Below are positions 8,272 to 16,418 of a DNA stretch of 64,000 bases, piece by piece (positions within the stretch are counted from its first letter, which is position 1; every line of letters begins with the position of its first letter). The position numbers and the translations under genes are program-made. Below the pieces are notes generated by a model. That model was not told the DNA's origin and ran no database searches. It saw only the letters and a program-made list of their open reading frames with translations. Source of the stretch: CBDDBH01 sp965225625 (lineage in GTDB: Bacteria > Pseudomonadota > Gammaproteobacteria > JADZEE01); NCBI GenBank assembly GCA_965225625.1, contig CBDDBH010000032.1, positions 310,001 through 374,000 on the forward strand, given 5' to 3'.

Positions 8272-9012
8272 GTGAACGACGGTGCATGGGAAACGATCGA
8301 CTGTCCCGTATGTGGCAGCGGCGACTTCGAACAGCTGTTTCAAAAAACCGGAGAACAATTTTCACGTTGTACCGCGTGTAGTTTGGTTCTGATCAATCCG
8401 CGCCCCAATGCCGACGAAATTGCCGCAACCTACGATAACGACTACAGCGGCTTCTACGTGTCCAAGACGGACAAAAAGCGCCGTCGGGTAGGACGCTGGG
8501 TCGATCGCATTCAACGCCGTTATGTAAGCACCGGGCGCTGGCTGGACGTTGGCTGCTCAGCTGGATTTGTGGTTGAGGCAGCCGCCGCCCGCGGCTTTGA
8601 CGCTTATGGTGTGGATGTGGAAGCCGGCGCTGTGCGCCATGCGCGTGAGCAGTTGAAGTTACCCAATGTTTTTTGTGGTGTGATCGAGGAGCAAACGTTC
8701 GAGCCCGGGTTTTTCGATGTCATCACCTTATACGATGTCATCGAACATGTGCCGGATCTGAACACGACCGTCGCAACGCTGGCGCGCTTGCTGCGCTCGG
8801 GTGGAGTCATCGAGGTCCGCACGCCCGATATCGGCCATTTTCGTGTGCCCCGGGAGCTGGCGAGCTGGACCGAAATTAAACCCTCGGAACACTTGTACTA
8901 TTTCAATCGCGTCACGCTGGAGAAGTTGATGTTGAAACACGGGCTGGCGATCGTGAAACAGCGGTTCAGCCTGAAGCCCGGCCTTAAGGCCTATCTGCAA
9001 CATACGCATTGA
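8272..9012 (+). CDS. Class I SAM-dependent methyltransferase with N-terminal zinc ribbon
   Basis: A 246-residue protein with a four-cysteine zinc ribbon at the N-terminus (C11, C14, C33, C36) followed by a Rossmann methyltransferase domain whose SAM loop is LDVGCSAGF near residue 91 and acidic motif GVDVE shortly after; DVIEHVPD is the post-I motif. This layout is common among methyltransferases of polysaccharide and small-molecule clusters that modify sugars. Start is GTG at 8272, four bases after the preceding stop. Its stop overlaps the next ATG (TGATG). The acceptor substrate cannot be told. Confidence 0.88.
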   Translation: MNDGAWETIDCPVCGSGDFEQLFQKTGEQFSRCTACSLVLINPRPNADEIAATYDNDYSGFYVSKTDKKRRRVGRWVDRIQRRYVSTGRWLDVGCSAGFVVEAAAARGFDAYGVDVEAGAVRHAREQLKLPNVFCGVIEEQTFEPGFFDVITLYDVIEHVPDLNTTVATLARLLRSGGVIEVRTPDIGHFRVPRELASWTEIKPSEHLYYFNRVTLEKLMLKHGLAIVKQRFSLKPGLKAYLQHTH

Positions 9013-10127
9013 TGGCGAATAACGTGTCCCTGACCATTGTGCAGCTACTACCCGCGCTCGAAGTGGGTGGAGTAGAGCGGGGCACGGTGGAGTTAGCTGC
9101 CGAGCTGGTGCGCCATGGGCACAGATCGATCGTCGTATCGCGTCCCGGTCGCTTGCTACCCGGATTGCTCGGCGAGGGTAGTGAGCATATCGCCTGGCCT
9201 ATCGGCGATAAAAGCCTGGCGACGCTGCGCTGTATCTACTCTTTGCGACGTTTATTGACCGACCAAGGCGTCGATATTGTGCACGCTCGCTCGCGGCTGC
9301 CGGCGTGGATTGCCTATCTTGCCTGGCGGGGGCTGCCGCCCGCAACCCGTCCGTCATTCGTGACCACAGTGCATGGTCCCTACACGGTCAACCCATACAG
9401 TGCCGTAATGGTTCGGGGAGAAAGCGTTATCGCGATATCCGAACACATCCGTGGATATATTCTCGGCAATTATCCGCAAGCCGCCGAGCGCATCAGCTTG
9501 ATTCACCGAGGCGTGGCTGCGGAACGTTATCCCTATGGCTATCGACCGCCCAAAGACTGGCTGCAACAGTGGTATCGCGACTATCCACACACCGAGAGCC
9601 GGTACCTCATTACATTGCCTGCACGGATTACGCGCTGGAAAGGCCAACTCGATTTTGTTGAGGTGGTGCGGCGACTGCACGCGGCTCATATACCGGTGCA
9701 CGGTCTCATCGCGGGCGCTGCCGAACCGCGACGCGCAAAATTCTTAACTCAACTTGAGCAGCGCATCGACCGGGCGGGTCTCAACGAACGTATCTCGTTG
9801 CTGGGCCAGCGCGATGATATGCGCGAGATCCTGTCACTATCCGATGTGGTCTTATCGCTGGCCAACGAACCAGAAGCATTTGGACGAACCAGCCTCGAGG
9901 CGTTACGGCTGGGTCGACCGGTAGTTGGCTACGATCATGGCGGAACGCAGGAGATGCTCAGAGAAGTATTTCCCAATGGCGCGGTTCCGCCCGGGGACAT
10001 CGACGCCGTGGTTCAGAAAATTCGGGAGTTTTATCAGTATCCGCCTATCGTTCCAGACAACACGGCCTTTCCTCTGCAACGGATGTTGGATCAAACGATC
10101 GCTTTGTACGAAGCGTTGCGTGCGTAG
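9012..10127 (+). CDS. Glycosyltransferase, GT4 type
   Basis: A GT-B fold glycosyltransferase of 371 residues. The N-terminal donor/acceptor half begins with VQLLPALEVGGVERGTVELA, and the C-terminal half carries the nucleotide-sugar signature around EPEAFGRTSLEALRLGRPVV with the EX7E glutamates. It transfers an activated sugar to a surface-glycan precursor, judged from its neighbours; the sugar is unknown. Start ATG at 9012 overlaps the methyltransferase stop by one base; a TTG one codon earlier is an alternative. Its 3' end overlaps the convergent sulfotransferase gene by 37 bp (10091-10127). Confidence 0.9.
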   Translation: MANNVSLTIVQLLPALEVGGVERGTVELAAELVRHGHRSIVVSRPGRLLPGLLGEGSEHIAWPIGDKSLATLRCIYSLRRLLTDQGVDIVHARSRLPAWIAYLAWRGLPPATRPSFVTTVHGPYTVNPYSAVMVRGESVIAISEHIRGYILGNYPQAAERISLIHRGVAAERYPYGYRPPKDWLQQWYRDYPHTESRYLITLPARITRWKGQLDFVEVVRRLHAAHIPVHGLIAGAAEPRRAKFLTQLEQRIDRAGLNERISLLGQRDDMREILSLSDVVLSLANEPEAFGRTSLEALRLGRPVVGYDHGGTQEMLREVFPNGAVPPGDIDAVVQKIREFYQYPPIVPDNTAFPLQRMLDQTIALYEALRA

Positions 10128-10918
10128 TCGTAACCAAACGTATACCGAAGCTGCGTTGTGCAAACGCGTTCCAACAATATTCGCTCGCGCTCCCCGAACC
10201 ATTCGGCCGGGTCGCGCCGCTCAAATGAAACCTCACCGCCTGGGCGGTCCGGGTCGTGACGCTGCGCCATTGCCTGTTTGCTTGCCCCGGCAACCGCCGT
10301 ATCGATATGCGTCGCCGACAATTGTAAACGCAGGAAATCGGCAACACCTGCGAGCTCACGCCCCGGATCGTGCTGCAAATCTTCGTAGCGCAGCACCATC
10401 GTATCCTCGGGATAGCGTTCTGCCAGCTCACCCCAAGCATTCATGAACCGCAGGCACCACCATATGTCGCTGTTGTAAAGCCGCCCGCTAGGATCACCCC
10501 TCAAGTAGTCGACGAATTCGACCCCATAGTGCTGCTTCCACTTCTCATAATTGGAAACCAGTGACGCACGCATGTCGCGCACCAACACCAGATAACGAGG
10601 TAATGGCCAGCGCCGACGGAACCAGCCGGCGTGCACCAACGCATGCGGGATGGAATGACTGCTGGCCAACCTGGGCAATTGCGCATACGTGCGGGGATCC
10701 TTGGGCCCACCGATGATATCGTTCGCATGGTTATAACGCGGTGGTGGCAATTGATATTTTTCGACCAGCGCGAGCGCCAACATATACTTCAACCAATGCG
10801 TTCCAGACTGATGCATGCTGACGATGAAACCGTCAAAGTTGCGATGTTTAAGCAGCGCAAAGTTCGACACGTCGCGACGCAGCGAGTGGAATTTGAACTG
10901 TAGTTCGCTAAGCCGCAT
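10091..10918 (-). CDS. PAPS-dependent sulfotransferase family protein
   Basis: A 275-residue protein with both PAPS-binding elements: the 5'-phosphosulfate loop SMHQSGTHWLKYML (34-47, with H36 where many members have K or R) and the 3'-phosphate motif R114-x7-S122 in RDMRASLVSNYEKW. The rest follows the Sulfotransfer fold, including a FLRLQLS segment near the C-terminal third. It would transfer sulfate from PAPS to a hydroxyl, most likely on a sugar given the surrounding glycosyltransferases. It is convergent and overlapping with the GT4 gene and divergent from the GT9 gene 14 bp away, so it is transcribed on its own. Confidence 0.85.
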   Translation of the reverse strand: MRLSELQFKFHSLRRDVSNFALLKHRNFDGFIVSMHQSGTHWLKYMLALALVEKYQLPPPRYNHANDIIGGPKDPRTYAQLPRLASSHSIPHALVHAGWFRRRWPLPRYLVLVRDMRASLVSNYEKWKQHYGVEFVDYLRGDPSGRLYNSDIWWCLRFMNAWGELAERYPEDTMVLRYEDLQHDPGRELAGVADFLRLQLSATHIDTAVAGASKQAMAQRHDPDRPGGEVSFERRDPAEWFGERERILLERVCTTQLRYTFGYDYARNASYKAIV

Positions 10919-10932
10919 TATCGCCTCGAGCT

Positions 10933-11859
10933 ATGAAGGTGTTAATCATCAAGTTCGGCGCGCTGGGCGATGTCGTCATGGCTACGGCGCTCATCGAGCG
11001 CATCCAGACACACCACAGGGACAGTGACTGCACTTTATTGACGTCGTTAGCCTTCGGCGATCTTTTTGCAAACTGGCCCGCGTTGCGGGTAAACGCAGTG
11101 CCGCGCCATGGCATGCGTGCGTTTATGCGCACGGCCACATGGATGCGCAGCGAGTCCTTCGGGCGCCTGTATGACTTGCAATCGAGCGAGCGCTCCGGCT
11201 GGCTTTGTGCATTATCCGGCGTGCGCGAACGCATCGGTAATCATCCGCGCTTTCCATATACCCACCATCCCGCCGTAACTTACCGCGGCCAAAATCATAT
11301 CTTCGAGCGCATGAATGAAGTATTAGCCTGCGCCGGGATTGCACCGGCGCAACCGTCGCCGCGACTGCCCATCAGTGAAGCTGAGTGCGCACAGGTCGAT
11401 GCGTGGTTGGCCACCCATAAATTACACGGCAAGCATATCGTATTGCTGCACGCAGGAGCGAGCGCCCAGCGGCCAGAAAAACGCTGGCCATTTTTCGACG
11501 TGCTCGCCAAGCAGCTCGCTGCGAGCGACTGTGAAATCGTGTGGGTAGGCGCGTCGGCAGATCGCGTACTCAACCAAAAACTCGCCGCTGGAATCGGTAT
11601 AGACGCAACCGACACATTCAACATCGCACAGTTGGCACAGCTTGGCCGCCGTGCTCGCTTCGCGATCACCAACGACTCTGGACCCATGCACATCTTGTCG
11701 TGTTCCGGGATCCCGGTTTACGCGTTGTTCGGACCCAGCGATTGGCGCCGTAATCACGCCATCGGCCAGGCAGCGCGCGTGATTGCGGCGCCCACGCTAC
11801 GCGAGATCTCCGCCAGCACCGTCATCGAACGGCTGCAGGCCGATGGCGCACTGGCGTGA
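10933..11859 (+). CDS. Glycosyltransferase family 9 (heptosyltransferase-like)
   Basis: A 308-residue GT-B enzyme. KFGALGDVVMATALIE (7-22) is the GT9 N-terminal signature; HAGASAQRPEKRWP (about 173) and NDSGPMHI (about 249) are the nucleotide-sugar binding elements of the C-terminal domain. Family members include LPS heptosyltransferases WaaC and WaaF; the assignment to a specific heptose linkage cannot be made. It sits alone on the plus strand between minus-strand genes of the same cluster, 14 bp from the divergent sulfotransferase start, so the promoters must overlap the 5' ends of these genes. Confidence 0.9.
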   Translation: MKVLIIKFGALGDVVMATALIERIQTHHRDSDCTLLTSLAFGDLFANWPALRVNAVPRHGMRAFMRTATWMRSESFGRLYDLQSSERSGWLCALSGVRERIGNHPRFPYTHHPAVTYRGQNHIFERMNEVLACAGIAPAQPSPRLPISEAECAQVDAWLATHKLHGKHIVLLHAGASAQRPEKRWPFFDVLAKQLAASDCEIVWVGASADRVLNQKLAAGIGIDATDTFNIAQLAQLGRRARFAITNDSGPMHILSCSGIPVYALFGPSDWRRNHAIGQAARVIAAPTLREISASTVIERLQADGALA

Positions 11860-11875
11860 TTTGCGTAACGCTTGT

Positions 11876-12916
11876 TCACACTTGGCTGGCGAGTTCCGCG
11901 TATAGCGCCAGATATTGGGGCACAACAACATCGGCGCTGTAGCGTTCCTGATACAACGCCGAGGAGGCTCTGGCCTTTCGGCTACGTAGCTGCGGATCGG
12001 TCATCGCCACACGCAGTTGCTCGGCTAATGCGTGCGAGTCATCGACCGGTACCAGGAACGCCGTCGCAGTATCCAGTATCTGTGCCGGTCCTTCGCTGCG
12101 GGTAGCCACGATTGGCGTATGCGCAGCCATTGCTTCGAGAATGGCGATACCGAACGGCTCGCGTCGCGACGGTAACACGAACAGATCTGCGCTCCGCAGC
12201 AATGGCTCTACGTCGTCCACCCAGCCAAGAAACTCAACCTGCCCGGCAAGGCCCAGCGAGGCGGCCTGCTCTTTCAGCGTCGGCGCCTGCGGACCATCAC
12301 CGCCCAATAGCAGGCGCACATTGAGGCCTGCCGCGTCGATCTTGGCAACTGCACTGAGTAGCACATCAAATCCCTTTTTCTCAACCATTCGACCATAACT
12401 GACTAACACCAGCGGCGTTGAGCTGTGCATGTTGTCCCGCTCGAGCGCGGGCATACTCGAGAAGTTTGGGATCACGCTGATCCGTGACGGCGAGATGTTG
12501 TGCGCAAGCAGGTAATTGCGCTGATCGGGTGTAGTCGCGACGAAGCGATCGACCGCACGATAGTATTTCAGATTCACATACGAATGGGTTTTCACGACCA
12601 GCGGAAGCTGACGGCTGCGCACTGCTTTACCGGTAAGATGCGCCGCGCGCGCAAGATGGCCGTTGACGATGTCAGGTTGAAACGCATCCAGGTGCTGGCC
12701 GATGTGCCGCGCTACGAGCAAGTCCCAACTTCCGCGAACATTAACGTTACAAACCTCGATCGCGGGATCTGCACGCAGTTGCGCCTGCTGGACAAAATTA
12801 GGATGACAAATCGCCTGCACCGTGTGGCCGCGCCTCGCCAACGCCAGGCTTAGATCGACGAACGAACGCTCAGCGCCGCCGAAGCCCCTGGCAAGCATAA
12901 TTTGCGTTATACGCAT
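11876..12916 (-). CDS. Glycosyltransferase, GT4 type
   Basis: A 346-residue GT-B enzyme beginning ITQIMLARGFGGAERSFVDL, the GT4 glycine-rich N-terminus, with the C-terminal EPFGIAILEAMAAHTPIVAT signature near residue 240 that holds the donor-binding EX7E motif. HSYVNLKYYRAVDRF in the middle resembles LPS core transferases of the WaaG type, but the identity is too weak for a gene name. Start ATG at 12916 is three bases after the stop of the upstream GT9 gene, so it is the last gene of the minus-strand run DUF6165-GT9-GT9-GT4. Confidence 0.9.
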   Translation of the reverse strand: MRITQIMLARGFGGAERSFVDLSLALARRGHTVQAICHPNFVQQAQLRADPAIEVCNVNVRGSWDLLVARHIGQHLDAFQPDIVNGHLARAAHLTGKAVRSRQLPLVVKTHSYVNLKYYRAVDRFVATTPDQRNYLLAHNISPSRISVIPNFSSMPALERDNMHSSTPLVLVSYGRMVEKKGFDVLLSAVAKIDAAGLNVRLLLGGDGPQAPTLKEQAASLGLAGQVEFLGWVDDVEPLLRSADLFVLPSRREPFGIAILEAMAAHTPIVATRSEGPAQILDTATAFLVPVDDSHALAEQLRVAMTDPQLRSRKARASSALYQERYSADVVVPQYLALYAELASQV

Positions 12917-12919
12917 TAC

Positions 12920-13837
12920 CTAAGCCGTGAGTGCCAGCAAATGCGAACGCAAGCGCGCTGATACTTCGTCAGCAGAGAGCGCATCCAGGCGCGCGTTCGC
13001 TCCACGGATCCAGGCAGCGCGTTCACCCCAGGGGCAGTATCGCTGCGGCTCACCCGGGCCGAAAACCGTCAGCGTCGGTACACGTACTGCGGCCGCAATG
13101 TGTCCCAGGCCCGAATCGTTGCCGACAAACGCCCGCGCGCCGGCCAGCAGCGCGGCGGCTTCCAGCAAATTCGTCGTTCCGGTTAAATCGATACAGGGCA
13201 AAGCCAGATCGGCTGCGAGATCCGCCGCTCGTGTCCGGTCGGCTGCGCTGCCCAGCAGCACGACGCCGCTAAATAGGTCAGCGCTGGCCGCGATTAACTC
13301 GCGATAAGACTGCGTCGGCCAGATTTTCCCCGGCCAGTTTGCGCCCGGCGCAACTGCCAGATAGGGCGTGTACGCTGTGCATTTTTGGGCTGCCGCTGCC
13401 AATAGTTGCTCAGTCAGCCATATCTTGGTCGGCGGCACCTGCTGCGGTGATAACAGTGGCGCCAGCACCGACATGTGAGCGTGAACGGCATGAGGTTCGC
13501 TGGTGAACGCGCGCCAACGGGTGAGTCTACGTTCAGCTTTGAGCAAATATGCCAAGCCGTCGGTACGCATATCGACAATGTAACGGTAGCGTTTTGCGCG
13601 CAAACGGTTGAGCAATTGCCACGTTCCCCGCCAGCCAGCACGTTTTTCACGATGGAAGATTTCACCGCGGTACGGACAGTAGGTGAAAATATCGCTCGAT
13701 CGCCGGTCGGCAACGATATCAATCCGGGCCTCGGGCAGAGCGTAATGCAATGCTTCCAACACCGGCGTAGTCATCAACGCATCGCCAATATTACTAAGCG
13801 AAATGAGGAGAACATCGCCGACTTCATCGCCACTCAT
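12920..13837 (-). CDS. Glycosyltransferase family 9 (heptosyltransferase-like)
   Basis: A 305-residue GT9 enzyme. ISLSNIGDALMTTPVLEAL (13-31) is the N-terminal signature and GNDSGLGHIAAA (near 241) the donor-site loop; VAPGANWPGKIWP near 158 is the second conserved segment. Its ATG at 13837 overlaps the stop of the preceding GT9 gene by four bases (ATGA), indicating coupled translation. Probably adds heptose or another sugar to the LPS core; donor and acceptor are not predictable from sequence. Confidence 0.9.
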   Translation of the reverse strand: MSGDEVGDVLLISLSNIGDALMTTPVLEALHYALPEARIDIVADRRSSDIFTYCPYRGEIFHREKRAGWRGTWQLLNRLRAKRYRYIVDMRTDGLAYLLKAERRLTRWRAFTSEPHAVHAHMSVLAPLLSPQQVPPTKIWLTEQLLAAAAQKCTAYTPYLAVAPGANWPGKIWPTQSYRELIAASADLFSGVVLLGSAADRTRAADLAADLALPCIDLTGTTNLLEAAALLAGARAFVGNDSGLGHIAAAVRVPTLTVFGPGEPQRYCPWGERAAWIRGANARLDALSADEVSARLRSHLLALTA

Positions 13838-14829
13838 AGATGTACCCGCGTGTCACGCCTGACGAATAGCTCATCGAGCGCTTCAGTGACCGCAGCGAGC
13901 GGAATCCTGACAAGTCCACGACCACCGAAATCTTGTGCATTAAGTATTACCCGGTGATCGCCGATATCTGTGAACTTGCTCACCGCCGTGTGTCCAAACA
14001 AGGTCACCACCGGGATCCCCGCGGACGCGAGCAAGTGACCGATGCCGGAGTCATTGGCGACCGCGGCTTCCAGTTGGGTGGCGATGGCCATCGCTAACAG
14101 CGGTCCGCGCGCACCCGGCGGTGCTTCAATTTCGGGGATCCGGGATGCGGGCACGGCCGCCCTGATTGGCGCTTCCCAGTCGTGCTCCTCGGGGCCCAAG
14201 AAAAACACCGGCGTTCGCCCGGAAGCCGGTTGTCGCTGAGCCGCCTGGATAAAGCGATCCAGCGGCCAGCGTTTGCGCTGCCCGCCCGCCCCGGGCGCGA
14301 AACCCACATAACGAGGCCCTGGCGGCAGAAGGCTTTCCGCCAGGCTGTATTGTGGCTCTGGAATGGACCAGTCAAACCGTTGTGTTACGGGTTGCCCGGC
14401 AGCTAGATTGACGAGTTGCTCGAAACGCTGGCGCGCTGAACTCGGTGGCGAGTCCTCGGCCGATGGTTTCCTATCTGAGTAGCGATAATTGGCAGTGCGG
14501 GATACGAACACCGAGTGCGGTATGCGGCGCAGCACGAGCGTGCTACGCAGTTTTTGTTCAGTATCAATAATGATGTCGCAGAAATCGACATTGGGCGGGC
14601 GCCGAAACAGTTCGTGAAAGCCAACCCCAATGCCCGCCTTTTCACGCACCTCGTCAATAACGCCAGCCACCAGTGGTTTGAGCGCATCGTTGAAAACGCT
14701 GGTTCGCCTACCGGCCAACCAGATAATTTCATGTTCGGGAAATACGTCTCGCATTCCACGGATCACCGGTAGCTTCAGCAAGGCATCGCCGATCCGATCG
14801 CCTGTTACATATACCAGGAGGCGGGGCAT
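13834..14829 (-). CDS. Glycosyltransferase family 9 (heptosyltransferase-like)
   Basis: A 331-residue GT9-like enzyme, more divergent than its two neighbours: the N-terminus reads YVTGDRIGDALLKLPVI rather than the usual KxGDxxxTTP form. The C-terminal GFAPGAGGQRKRWP (about 180) and NDSGIGHLLASAGIPVV (about 255) segments are well kept. The variant N-terminal loop may indicate a different acceptor. It overlaps the next gene by 4 bp and starts 7 bp after the DUF6165 gene on the same strand. Confidence 0.87.
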   Translation of the reverse strand: MPRLLVYVTGDRIGDALLKLPVIRGMRDVFPEHEIIWLAGRRTSVFNDALKPLVAGVIDEVREKAGIGVGFHELFRRPPNVDFCDIIIDTEQKLRSTLVLRRIPHSVFVSRTANYRYSDRKPSAEDSPPSSARQRFEQLVNLAAGQPVTQRFDWSIPEPQYSLAESLLPPGPRYVGFAPGAGGQRKRWPLDRFIQAAQRQPASGRTPVFFLGPEEHDWEAPIRAAVPASRIPEIEAPPGARGPLLAMAIATQLEAAVANDSGIGHLLASAGIPVVTLFGHTAVSKFTDIGDHRVILNAQDFGGRGLVRIPLAAVTEALDELFVRRDTRVHL

Positions 14830-14836
14830 GTATGTG

Positions 14837-15235
14837 CTAAGGCGCTACGTCGTATTTCGTGTAGGATTTTTCTTCGATCAGATCTGACTCCGTTGTGGTG
14901 TTCAGGCGCCGCTTAATTGCGGTGCGTTCGTCGTTACACAGATACACCGCGCGGGCCAGTGCGATGAAATCGGCATCAAATGTTTTACTGTGTTCCTTCT
15001 CTCGGATCCTATTCTCGATGTCCCACAGGCGTTCATTAACGGCCCGCAATGCCGTGCGCTCAGCATCCAGTGCCTGTTGCGCATAGGGTGTATCTCGCCA
15101 GACGGCACGCATCAGCTCGAGTTCGCGTTCGACGTTCGCAACCTGGCGGGGATCGATGAGCCGCTCTGCTTTGATCTCCAGAATGGCGAGTTTGTCCAAC
15201 AACTCACCAACAGAGACATGGATCTGGATGCTCAT
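14837..15235 (-). CDS. DUF6165 family protein of LPS clusters
   Basis: A 132-residue soluble, helix-rich protein with the family opening IHVSVGELLDKLAILEIKAERL and a charged heptad-like middle (ERELELMRAVW, NERLWDIENRIREKEHSK) likely to form coiled coil, ending in ERTAIKRRLN. Members of this family are found in LPS or O-antigen gene clusters next to heptosyltransferases; no biochemical role is established. First gene of the minus-strand glycan run, so its promoter should lie in the 209-bp gap shared with the divergent hydrolase gene. Confidence 0.85.
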   Translation of the reverse strand: MSIQIHVSVGELLDKLAILEIKAERLIDPRQVANVERELELMRAVWRDTPYAQQALDAERTALRAVNERLWDIENRIREKEHSKTFDADFIALARAVYLCNDERTAIKRRLNTTTESDLIEEKSYTKYDVAP

Positions 15236-15444
15236 GTGTGCGTCGGCATCGTTTTGAGTAATCAGTCCCGGAAAACTTTACAGCTCTTAAAAGTTACGTG
15301 CGTCGCGACACTGGGTCAAGGAATTCGCTTAACCCCTCGCACAGCACCGTTTCGCACTGCGACTATACTGCTAGTAACGCTTTTTCGTGGCGTTTTGCGC
15401 AAGCGGTTGATTACAATCTGGCACGTCAGTGAGAGCAAGCAGAG

Positions 15445-16245
15445 ATGCCCTACGCAATCAGAAATGGAGTCAACATCGACTACGAGACCTATGGCAAAGG
15501 ACCAGCCATTGTTTTTCTCCATCCATTTTCAACTAACGGCTATGTCTGGTGTTTTCAGTTTTTCTCTTTCGCGCTCTCCCACCAATGTATCGTGGTCGAT
15601 GAACGGGGGCACGGCCGCTCGGATAAACCGGACCAAGGCTACGCAATCGAAGACATGGCGGCAGATCTGAAAGCCGTTTTTGAGGACTTGCAGATCGACA
15701 AGAGCATTACTGTAGGCAACTCCATTGGTGGCATGGTTGCCATGCAATTTAACCTTGATTATCCCGAGCTGGTCGCGGGTAATTTGCTTCTCAGCAGCAC
15801 GACCGGCCTAGCCGAAGGGCTACCTGCAGAGGCGCGCGAGGCTTTTCAAGCCTATCTCAATGGCGCTCCCTTTAGCGCCTTAATCCAGGGCATGGTGTCG
15901 AACAAAACCAAAACTGAACGGCCAGAGATCGTGGATATGATGAACGCACTATTCGACAGCGAAGATAATTTTCCAAAACGTATCTTCACGGCGGCCACGA
16001 CCGATCCTGGGGGCGTGTTCAACTGGAACATCACTGAGCGGCTCAATGAGATCCACAAACCGACGCTGGTTCTCGCCGGCGAGGAGGACCTCACGGCGGG
16101 CGTCGCGGCAAGCAAAATTCTGGCTGATAACATTCCGAACGCACAATTTAAGATTATCCGAGACGTCGGGCATTTTTGTCAGCTGGAAAGGCCCGAGGTA
16201 TTCAACCGCGAACTGCGAGAGTTCATAAAGCACGTTGGCTTTTAA
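15445..16245 (+). CDS. Alpha/beta-fold hydrolase
   Basis: A 266-residue soluble hydrolase. The nucleophile elbow is GNSIGG (S93); the other triad members read as D215 (GEEDLTAG) and H243 (DVGHFCQLERPE). The oxyanion region is LHPFS (25-29) rather than the commoner HG(F/W)P. Overall it resembles the 3-oxoadipate enol-lactonase / haloperoxidase branch, so esters, lactones or C-C cleavage products are possible substrates; none can be chosen. It lies directly upstream of a reductive-dehalogenase-like gene (173 bp gap), which raises but does not prove a joint catabolic role. BioH is also of this fold, but the gene is not with the bio operon. Confidence 0.88.
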   Translation: MPYAIRNGVNIDYETYGKGPAIVFLHPFSTNGYVWCFQFFSFALSHQCIVVDERGHGRSDKPDQGYAIEDMAADLKAVFEDLQIDKSITVGNSIGGMVAMQFNLDYPELVAGNLLLSSTTGLAEGLPAEAREAFQAYLNGAPFSALIQGMVSNKTKTERPEIVDMMNALFDSEDNFPKRIFTAATTDPGGVFNWNITERLNEIHKPTLVLAGEEDLTAGVAASKILADNIPNAQFKIIRDVGHFCQLERPEVFNRELREFIKHVGF

Positions 16246-16418
16246 CACACATCAATCGATCGAGAGAGGATCCGCTCAATGCTGCGGCAATCGCCATTTG
16301 ACGCCTTTTTAAAACCGCTTTAGTCACTCTTGACGTCGATCCGTGGTCCCCAGGGCGCCGTTTGACGTTAAAATGTTGCAACAATTGATTCGCGACTCTC
16401 AATAAGGAGAATGCGCCG

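Noticed and set aside
15236..15444. Riboswitch or small RNA in the DUF6165/hydrolase gap
   Set aside because: No conserved aptamer or terminator-like structure was recognised; only promoter-type sequence is expected.
15445..16245. Alpha/beta hydrolase as BioH
   Set aside because: Same fold but 12 kb from the bio genes, and the motif around the nucleophile does not point to BioH specifically.
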